Below are positions 42,150-51,500 of a stretch of DNA of 64,000 nucleotides, piece by piece. Made by a program: the position numbers and the translations under genes. This DNA is from Nonomuraea wenchangensis (lineage in GTDB: Bacteria > Actinomycetota > Actinomycetes > Streptosporangiales > Streptosporangiaceae): the NCBI RefSeq assembly GCF_900111685.1, contig NZ_FOHX01000002.1:493869-557868 (forward strand). The letters run 5' to 3'. Every line of letters begins with the position of its first letter. The first letter of the stretch is position 1. The notes beneath the pieces are model-generated. The model had not been told where the DNA came from and made no database searches. It was given only the letters and a program-made list of their open reading frames with translations.

Positions 42150-42490
42150 GGCTCTGGGACGGCACGCAGATCGCGAAGCCCGTCGTCTACCGCGGCATCA
42201 CACAGTGGACCACGATGGCCGACGACCTGAACGAGGAGGCCACCCGCCTCATCGCCCAGGTCAAGGCCGCGCTCGCGGCCGAGCCGTGGGGCGGGGGCAC
42301 CGAAGGCCAGTCCTTCTGGACCGCCCACTTCCGCGGCGACGGCCCCAACCGGATGCTCACCCAGTACGAGGACCTCGCCGAGGCGATCGCCGACGCAGGC
42401 ACCAGGGTGCGCGCCAACGTCGACAACACCCTTCTCACCGACGCCGACATCAAGAACGACCTGCAGGCCAACCTGACGATGCAGGTCTGA
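42146..42490 (+). CDS. WXG100/ESAT-6-like protein
   Basis: 114 residues. Two long amphipathic helices are joined by EPWGGGTEGQSFW (about 46-58), where Trp48-Gly and a further Gly make the WXG-like turn; ANLTMQV ends the chain. These small proteins are secreted by the type VII (ESX) machine, often as partners. GTG start overlaps the YbaB-like stop, and the giant gene starts 10 bases downstream, so the three are translated together. Confidence 0.75.
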   Translation: MRLWDGTQIAKPVVYRGITQWTTMADDLNEEATRLIAQVKAALAAEPWGGGTEGQSFWTAHFRGDGPNRMLTQYEDLAEAIADAGTRVRANVDNTLLTDADIKNDLQANLTMQV

Positions 42491-42500
42491 CCCCGGCGAC

Positions 42501-45500
42501 GTGGCGACCAACAGCGGCGGCGGACTCACCAACCCCGGCAGCCAGAACGGCGGCGGCCTGCCGAGCGAGGCGGTCGCCGTACGCATCGACCGCGACGTCG
42601 AGCCCGTCTGGGAGACCGAGGCGCTGCCCGAGTGGGTGATCACCTGGCTCATCCCCATGCTGTCGGCCGGGCAGAAGTGGCCGGAGGCCAGCGAGAGCGG
42701 CCTGTCGAAGCTGGCCCAGGCATACCAGGCGCTCGGCTCGGGCGCCGTCTCCTCCGCGCCGGAGGCCGGAGCCGCCGCGCGCGTGGTCGCGACCGGCTGG
42801 GCCGCGCCCGCCACCGCCGACTTCGTCTCCAGGGCGCAGTTCCTCTACGGCCACGAGGGCGGACTGTCCGGCGTGGCGCAGAACGCGCACGCGTACACCC
42901 AGCAGGCGAACGACTTCGCCGTCGAGACCCAATACTCCAAGCTCTCCATCAACGTCGCCTTCTGGGTGACCGTCGTCGCCATCGCCATCGCCCTGTACGC
43001 CGCCTTCTTCACCGCCGGCTCCAGCACCGCGATCATCGGCCCGTACGCGGCGGCGGCCCGCGCGGCCATCAGCCGGATCCTCGTCCGGCTCGCCATGGTG
43101 GGCGGCAGGCAGCTCGCCGCCCGGCAGCTCGCCCGGGTGACCGTGCTCAGCGGCGCCACCGGGCGCGGCCTCATCACCCGGCTGCTCGCCTCCTCGATCG
43201 GCCGCGAGCTGATCGAGGAGATCGGCGAGGAGGTCTTCCTCGACGCCGTCGCGCAGTACCAGCAGATGAAGATGGGCACGCGGCAGCAGTGGGACTGGGA
43301 CAAGACCAAGGCCGCGGCCATCGGGGCGGGCGGCGGCGCGATCGTCGGCACCCGGCTGGCCGGGCCGATGTCCCGCGTCACCCGCAGCGTGCCGGGGTTC
43401 GGCGGGCGGGCGCTCACCACCGGCCTGACGAACACGATCGCCTCGCCGGTCGGCAGCTTCATCGCCAACGGGCTCGTCTACGGGCAGTGGCAGAACCCGT
43501 TCACGCCTGACGCCCTGCTGGGGGGCTTCTTCGGCGGTGCCGGGCGCACCGACACGATCAGCCCGTTCAACCCCGACGTTTACACGACGCTCGCGCATCC
43601 GATCACCTCGCTCGCCTCCGCGTACGACGCCGCCGCCCGCGCCGACGCCGCCCGCGCCGGTGGCGCCCCGCCCGGGGACCCGGCGGCCGGGAGCCCGGTC
43701 AACACCGGGCCGAGCGGCAGCGGGCCGAACGGCGGCGGCGACCCGGCCGCCGCCGCCGCCGCCGGACGCCCTGGGGGCGCGGACCCGACGCAGGTCCGCA
43801 GCACCGTCTCCACGCCCGGCCGCGCGCCGGCGAGCCCTCTCGCCACGAACGACCTCACGGGGAACGACGGCGCCCGGCGGACGGCCACCGGCGCTCCGGA
43901 CGCCGACCCGTCCACCCAGCGCCGCCCCGCCAGGACCGCCTCCCAGCCCTCGGTCCCCGACCACCAGCCCCAGGCGCCCGCGACACCGGAAGCGGACGGC
44001 TCCGAACCCCGCCGCACCAGGCAGCAGCAGCACCAGCCGGCAAGCCAGCCCGACCAAACCACCGCCCCACAACCGGACCCCACCACCCAGCCGGACACCA
44101 CTCCCGCCCAGCCGGACGCGACCACCGCCCAGCCGGACGCGACCACCGCACCCCAGCCCGACGCCACCTCCACGCCGCAACCGGACAGCACCCCCGCCCA
44201 GGCCGAGGCCGGCACCGCACCGCAGCCGGACGCCGCCGCCGCGTCCCAGCCCGACGCCGCCTCGGGGCCGGAGACCGCCGCCGCGCCGCAGCCGGACAGC
44301 GCCGACGTCCAGCCGGCGGCCACACGGCTGGCCGACGACGTGAACCCCGCCGGCGCCCCCGTGGCCTCCGTGACGCCGGGCGCGCGGGCCCGTACGGCGC
44401 TGATCGGCGCGCTCACCACCGACTTCCCCGGCGCGGTGATCGGCCCGGCCGGCGACCTGCTCGTCCCCACGGCCGACGGCGTGCGGACGATCCCGGTCGC
44501 CACCATGAACCGCATCAGGACCGCCCTCAACACCCGCGCCACCCAGGTGGAGAGCCTCGCGGACCTGCAGGCCGAGGCGTCCGCCCTGCTCCTGATCTCC
44601 CAAGCCGCGGCCGACACGGAGACGACCCCCGCCCCGGCCCCCGACGCCGCCCCGGCCGCCGCGACCAGCAAGCCGGGCACGGTCACCTCCCGCCCGACCC
44701 CCGGCACCCGCTACGTCACCGACGGCCGCCAGGGCCCCGACCTGACCCTCGACGAGGTACGGAACGCGGTAGCCGAGCTCCTGGCCCGCCACTTCCTGAA
44801 CCAGGGTGTGCTCAGCCTGACCTGGTCGCAGGACGGCAGCACGCTGGTGGTCGAGACCCGCGAGCACGGCACCCACCACTTCCGCCCGGTCGTGGGCGGC
44901 CTGTCGCCCGACCTGATGGGCCAGACCGACCTCGCCCAGGGCGACGACGTCGCCCATGGCACCGACGAGAACGCCCCGCACGTCGTCCACTTCAACCCGA
45001 GGGTCGCGGACGACCAGCTCTCCCGGGTGTGGCTGCACGAGATCACCGACACCCTCCAGGCGACGCAGGAGGGGCACGGCCGCCGTCGTGGCCGCCGCAA
45101 GGCCGAGGCCACCGAGAACCTGTGCGTCGCGGCCCAGCTCAACGAGCTGGCCTTCCTGTCCGAGAAGTGGCACCAGACGTCGGATCTCCAGGAGAAGCGC
45201 CTGCTCGCCGTGGACATCGACGGCCTGTCCCGGCAGCTGGCGAAGGAGGTCCAGACCCTGCCGCCTCCGCCCTGGGCTCCCGCGCAGGGCACCCGGACGC
45301 AGCAGACGCCGCCGTTACCGGGCACGAACCCGACCATCCAGCAGGTACGCGACACCCTCCAGACGCTCACCCACGCCGAGGAGCAGCTGAAGCTCCAGAT
45401 CGCCGCGAAGGAGCAGAGCTCCGAGGAGGCCCGCGTACAGGCCCGCCAGGCGACCCGCCGGGCCAGGAAGGCGCTCAGGCAGCACGACGAGGCCCGCTTC

Positions 45501-48500
45501 GAGCGGGCGCGCAAGGCCAGGCAGGAGAACCGGGTGCACCGGGCCACGCAGGCCCGGCACGCCAGGATCGCCAAGGCGTACCGCGCGGCCCTGGAGCAGG
45601 CGGCGGAGACGCGGCGGGCGTACGAGCGGGCGCTGAAGGCCATGACGTACGCCGCGCAGGGCCGCCCGACGCCGCCCGGCGACGTCCCCATCGCCACGGT
45701 GGCCGGATGGCAGACCGCCAGGGCTCTCGACCAGCACCAGAGATACCTGGACGCGATGGCCGCCGCCCTGCCGGACCCGGACACCCTGCCCGGCGCGATG
45801 CCCACGGGACGGCTCGCCCACCTGTCGGCCCTGACCTCCACGGTGAACGACCTGCTGGCGCGGCACGGGTCCGCCCACCGCTTCACGCCGGACGGGCTGG
45901 AGCGGGCGCTGCGCGCCGACTTCCACCAGACCGTCTCCCCCGACGGCGTCGTGCTGCGCGTGGGCCAGGGCGCCAAGGCGGTGGAGGTGCGGGTCCGGCT
46001 GACCCTCAGTGACCTGGTCGAGGTGCTGGACCTCGGCGTCAAGGCGTCGGAGATGATGGTCGGCCTGTTCTTCCAGGCTTCCCACATCGTCTCGGCCACG
46101 GAGGCGGGCAGCTTCGGGCTGTCGCGCGGCTTCAACACGGCGGTCCTGGCGCAGCTCCTGCCGGAGGGCGAATGGCCGCGGGCCGTGATGGAGCTGGTGG
46201 GCGTGACCCTCGGCATGGGGAGCGGGCGCAACTCGGCGGCGACGGGCGGCGCCGGCGTGTTCGCGCAGGGCGGCGCGGTCGCCGACAACCGGAGCGAGTC
46301 GCTGCTGTTCGACGCCGCCGCGCGCTGGACCGTCGACATCCAGACCAGCGAGAGCGGCGGCTGGCGGGACACGACGGTGGTCGACTCGGGCGCGCCGGGC
46401 GACTCCGCCTCGCAGCGGCTGTGGGTCTCCCACTCCTACACCGACGCGGCCCCGCGCAAGCTGGCCTGGATCGCCGACGACCAGCGGGACCCGCGGATGC
46501 CCAACCACGTCCTGGTCAGCGCCATGACCGGCATGGACGACGCGCTCACGGACATCATGGAGGCGGCCGGCGGCGAGTACGCCAAGGTGGGCAGCAGGGC
46601 CCACGGCGAGCTGCGCACGTTCATGACCGAGCTGTCCCACCGGCTGCGCGACGCGGCCACGCCGGAGGGGCTGGAACGGGTCTTCGGCGTCAACGGCGAA
46701 CCCGACCTCCGGGTGACCGCGCAGACCGAGGTCGTCCTGGTGGCCGCCGAGCCGGTGGGCGGGCGCACCGCCGAGGAGTGGGAGGAGGAGGTGCTCGTCG
46801 ACTTCGCCGCGACGCCCGGCGGCACCTCCGCCGGCAGGTCGATGGAGTTCAGCGCCTCGGCCGGGCTCAACCTCGACGCCTTCCAGGGGGTCAACGGCCC
46901 CGGCGGCTACGCGCCCGACATCGGCCCGAAGGCCAGGGGCTCCAGGTCGGGGGGCCGGTCGTACTCGGCGACCGCGAACAAGCAGGCCATCTATCCGAGC
47001 GTGCACCGCAAGACCAGCCCGAAGCAGGCCTACCGCCTGGAGACGCGGACGACGTTCACCGTGGAGCGGATCGGCCGCCGGCCGGTCAAGCTGCCGCCGG
47101 TGCGGAGCACGGTGCTGGTCAGCATGCGGGAGTCGGCCGCCTACCGCTACGGCCTGCCCGTGGACCGGGCGGCGCTGGTGTACCGGAACGGCCGGCCGCT
47201 CATCGGCGCGGACGGCCGCGAGGTGCTGCAGGGCGATCCGCGGCCCGACCCGCCGCCCGGCAGGGAGCCGGAGCTGCCCGAGTGGCTCGGCGACGGCCCG
47301 GAGCAGTTGCGCGGCGCGGGCCCCGCCCTCGTCCAGGACATCGACGGGCTGGACGCGGTGCGTAAGAAGGTCATGGAACAGCTCGCCACGCGCGGCCTCA
47401 TCCCGAAGACCGTGAACGGCGTCCCGGAGTACTCCTCCGACCGCCTCGAACGCGCCAGCCAGATACTCAACCGGCAGGAGGTCCTGGAGCAGCTGTCCGA
47501 GCACCGGATCAGGTCGGCGTACGACGCGCTGGCCCAGGCCGAGCAGGACGGCACCGGCGGCCTGGTCGTCGACCTGGTGATGAACAGCCTCAACGGCACC
47601 TCGGAGCACTACATGCTGCGCCTGTCGCTGCGGCAGGACTTCGGCGACGTGCTCTACCTCGGCTACACCGACTCGGAGACGGTGGTCAACCTCGGCATCG
47701 GCTCCGACACCTCGGGGCGCGGGATCAGCAGGTCCCGGACGTACGCGGGCGGCGGCTCCGTCGCCGTGGGCGACGGCCCGGAGCAGGGCCAGGACGGCCT
47801 GGCGCACGAGGTGGGCGTCAACGCCGGCGGCAACGCCACCCGTACGGTGGGCTCCAGCGCCGGCAGCACCGTCAACGTGGTGACGCTCCAGGAGACCACC
47901 GGCCCGGCCGCGATCTTCTCCCTGGCGCACGACCTGAAGGTCGAGCTGGTGCACAAGGGCAAGGCCGAGACGCTGGCCACCGGCCGGGGACGGGCGAAGC
48001 TCCTGTTCGCCGCGGACCTCCTCCCGCCGGACACGAGCGCCGGCGCGCCCGCGCCCGTGTCGGCTCCGCTCGGCCCGATGCGGGGCCGGCTGCTGTCGCG
48101 GGCCCGGCTGCTCCACATGGACGTGCGGGGGCTGATCCCCGCCGCGCAGCAGGTGCTGCCCGAGGCGATGCGCGGGGACTCGGCGGCCTTCCAGCACATC
48201 GCCGCGTTCCTGAACGTGCGCAACCTCGTCGCCCACCCCAAGCTGCTGAACCGGCCGCTCACCACCGATCTCGCGGTCCGCCCCCAGGGGATGCCGACGC
48301 GGTCGGCGCTGTCGGTGTCCGCCGAGACCGGCGAGGCAGAGGTGCTGGCCGTCGTCGACCAGGTGAACGGCAACATCCTGTTCGGGCTGAACAGCGCGGG
48401 CGTCTCCTGGGGCGGCTCCTCCGGCGTGAACGTCGGCGCCTCCGTCAGCGGGGCCGACCTCGACGACGGCGGGACCTCACGGGACGGCGGCGGGCTCACG

Positions 48501-51500
48501 CTGCCCTCCCGTTCGGGCGGCACCTCCGAGTCCACCTCGCTCCTCGACATCTGGGGCACCGAGGAGCTGACGATCGAGCACGGCCGCCAGTACATCGTCC
48601 GCGCCCCCGTGGACCTCACGCTGACGGGGGCGGAGAGCAGGCTGAACCCGCTGCCCACCGACAGCCGGATGCCGCTGGGCCAGGTCAGGACGGCCGACGC
48701 GCACGGGACCGCGCTGTTCTCGCTCCCCGAGTACGACGCCCTCCTCATGTACGCCGAGGGCGACATCGCGCTGCCCGGCCGGCTGGTGGGCGACGCGGTC
48801 GAGCGGTTCCTCAACGGCAGCCTCACCCTCGACCAGACCCTCGCCGTTCCCCTGGTGCAGCGTTACCTCCAGGACCTCACCGCGGCGCGGGCGGCCGGCA
48901 CGGACGTGGGGTACGCCGCCCGCCACACCCCGGAGGCCCTGCTCGCCAAGATCAGAGAGGTGACGGGGCTCGGGCCGGCGGCGACCACGGCCCGGCAGGG
49001 CGGCGTGGACCAGCAGCTCGACGAGGCGCTGCGGGACGCGGCGACCCAGATCGAGAACTCCAGGGACGTCGTGCTCGCCTCCTCCTACGACCGGGCGGCG
49101 GGCATCGGCGCCATGGAGTCGCTGGCGCTGCTCGACGAGCAGGGCAAGGCGGTCAACCCGCTGAATGCGGTGCTCGACGCGGTGAACGCCGCCTTCCCCG
49201 GCGTGACGGAGGCGAGCCCGACGCTGCGTGAGGAGGTGAAGGTCGACTTCTCTCGGGACGCGGTGGTCATCCACGTGGCCGACATGTGGTCGCGGACCGG
49301 CTACGAGAGGACCTACCACGTCCAGGGCGACGCGCAGGCGTCGCGAGCCGAGGAGGTGACGGTCCGGGCGCGGCTGGTGTACGACGACGAGGGCGACTCC
49401 CGGCGGGGCCGGCTGCTCTCGCACACCTCGCAGGCCGGCACCATCCTCCAGTACTACCGCTACACGGACCGGACCAGGTCCGCGTCCTACAACCGCTCCT
49501 ACTCGGGCGGCCTGGACTACAACGGCGCGGACAACGGCGACGGGCAGGGACTCGGCCTGTCGACGGACCTCAGCCAGTCGTACTCGGTGTCGGTGAACCA
49601 GCAGGACGTGCGGCTCCTGCGGATGAGCGTGTTCGTCGGGCACCACCGGGTGGAGCAGACGCCGAGGCTGATCATTGAGGTGGAGCGGCGGCAGGTGCGC
49701 AAGGGCAAGGTCGCCACGGCCACCGCCAAGCTCCTCCGCAGGGTCCGCTACGCCAAGGCCGTCTACACCACCAAGCTCGTCCGGCGCATCCCCACGGGCA
49801 TGGTCGTCAGCGCGGCCCAGGACCCGGGCCCGGTCGTCCTCACGATCGACCCGCGGCGGGCCGAGCCGCATCCCGGCCTCTTCCCGCAGGGGCTCTGGGA
49901 GGCTCCGGACAAGCCCACCCTCTTGGAGACCGTCACCGCGCAGTTCACGAAGATGCTGGGCCAGGCCGCGGTCGAGGAGCGCAAGAACGAGCTGACCAGG
50001 CGGCTGTCCCTCTCGGGGCTGCTGACCTCGTTCGAGCGGATGGCCGCGCCGGAGGGGCACGTCGAACGGGTGTCGCGGCTGAAGTTCAAGGACCAGGGCG
50101 CCCGGGTACGGATCCAGGCCCGCCTGTCGGACCTCACCGTCGTCGCCGGGCCGTACGAGGCCGAGAAGGGCGAGGTGGACCGGGCGGCCGACGCCACGAA
50201 CACCACCGTCTCACGCGGCCGGAGGATGCCCGTCGGCGTGGGCGGCAACGCCGGCCACGCCGACACCGGCCTGGACGGCAGCATACGGGCGGGCGAGCAG
50301 GCGTCCGAGAGCGTGTCCGACCACCACGGGGCCCGGCGCGAGCGCAGCAAGTTCGAGAAGGGCCGCCTCTACAACGTGCGGCTCCGGGTGGACTACGACC
50401 TCACCTTCGAGTACGTCGCCCGCCTGCGCGGCCAGGACGAGCGGGTCGTCGGTGACCCCGTGCGCCTGCCGAGCGCCACGAGCGGCGAGGTCGAGGTGAC
50501 GCTGCTGGAGCACGAGCTGGCGGAGCTGCGGTCCCGGATGGAGAACGGCGTGCGGCTCACCCCGCCGCCCGTCGCCCCCGACCGGGCGCGCGCCTTCGTG
50601 CCCACCCAGAACGTGCGCGGGCTCGTCCAGATCGTCGAGGCCGCCCGCCTGGCCGCCCGCGAGCGCGGCGAGGCGGTCCGCGTGGCCGTCCGCGAGAGGA
50701 ACGGCGTCCACCGCTACCTGGCCTTCCCCGACGGCTCCCTGCTCAGCCAGGCCCCGGACGGCGGGTTCGCCCAGGCGCTCGCCACCGTCCCGCCCGCGGT
50801 GCTGACCGCCGCCGACCGGATCGGCCTCAACCTGCGCGAGGTCTTCATGACCTCCGGCGTGCCCGGCACGTTCACCCAGCAGGTCGTGGCCGAGTTGACG
50901 GCGCGCGGCACCTTCGTCGTCGACGGCACGGCGGCGTGGCCCGTCCAGCACGTCAGCGGGCAGGCGGCGGTCGGCGGCAGCGTCGGCCAGGGCATCTCGG
51001 CCGGCGTGTCCTCGCCCGCCATCGAGAACACGCCGCTGGCCAGATCGGGCCGCCCCGACGGGGACCCCGACCTGACCCTGGCCGAGCTGCGCGCGCAGCA
51101 CGTCACCGCCGCCGACCTCGGCGGCGCCGCCTCCCGCGTGACCTGGAGCGGGGACGACTCGGTCACCATGCGCTTCGCCGCCGCGCCCGACCAGCACGTC
51201 CACGTGGTGGTGGGCGAGCCCGGCGCGGGGCTGAACGCCTCCACCGAGCTGCGCGCGGGCACGCCGGACGATCCGCACATCCTGCGCGTCTGGCCGCGCG
51301 TCCACCCGGACGTCGTGTCGTCGGTCCTGGTGCACGAGTACTCGCACCTCGCCCAGGAGGTGGCGGCGACCGCGGCGGGCGCGCCGCAGGGCGTGGTCAG
51401 GCCGTCGCTGTCGCCCGGCCAGGCGGAGGGCACGGACCTCTGCGTGATCCCCCGGCTGGACGAGCACGCCCACCTGTCGAACAAGTGGCGGGCGACCACG

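Noticed and set aside
44030..44320. Short repeats considered as a CRISPR-like array
   Set aside because: They are in frame, vary in length, have no unique spacers, and encode QPD linker units.
45036..45050. HEITD in the first module considered as an active zinc site
   Set aside because: The second His of HExxH is Asp, so zinc binding of the usual kind is unlikely; treated as a degenerate copy.
42450..45173. A 907-codon minus-strand frame opposite the giant gene
   Set aside because: Val/Gly/Arg-rich shadow of the plus-strand reading frame, which has a clear WXG100-like start and HExxH-like module.
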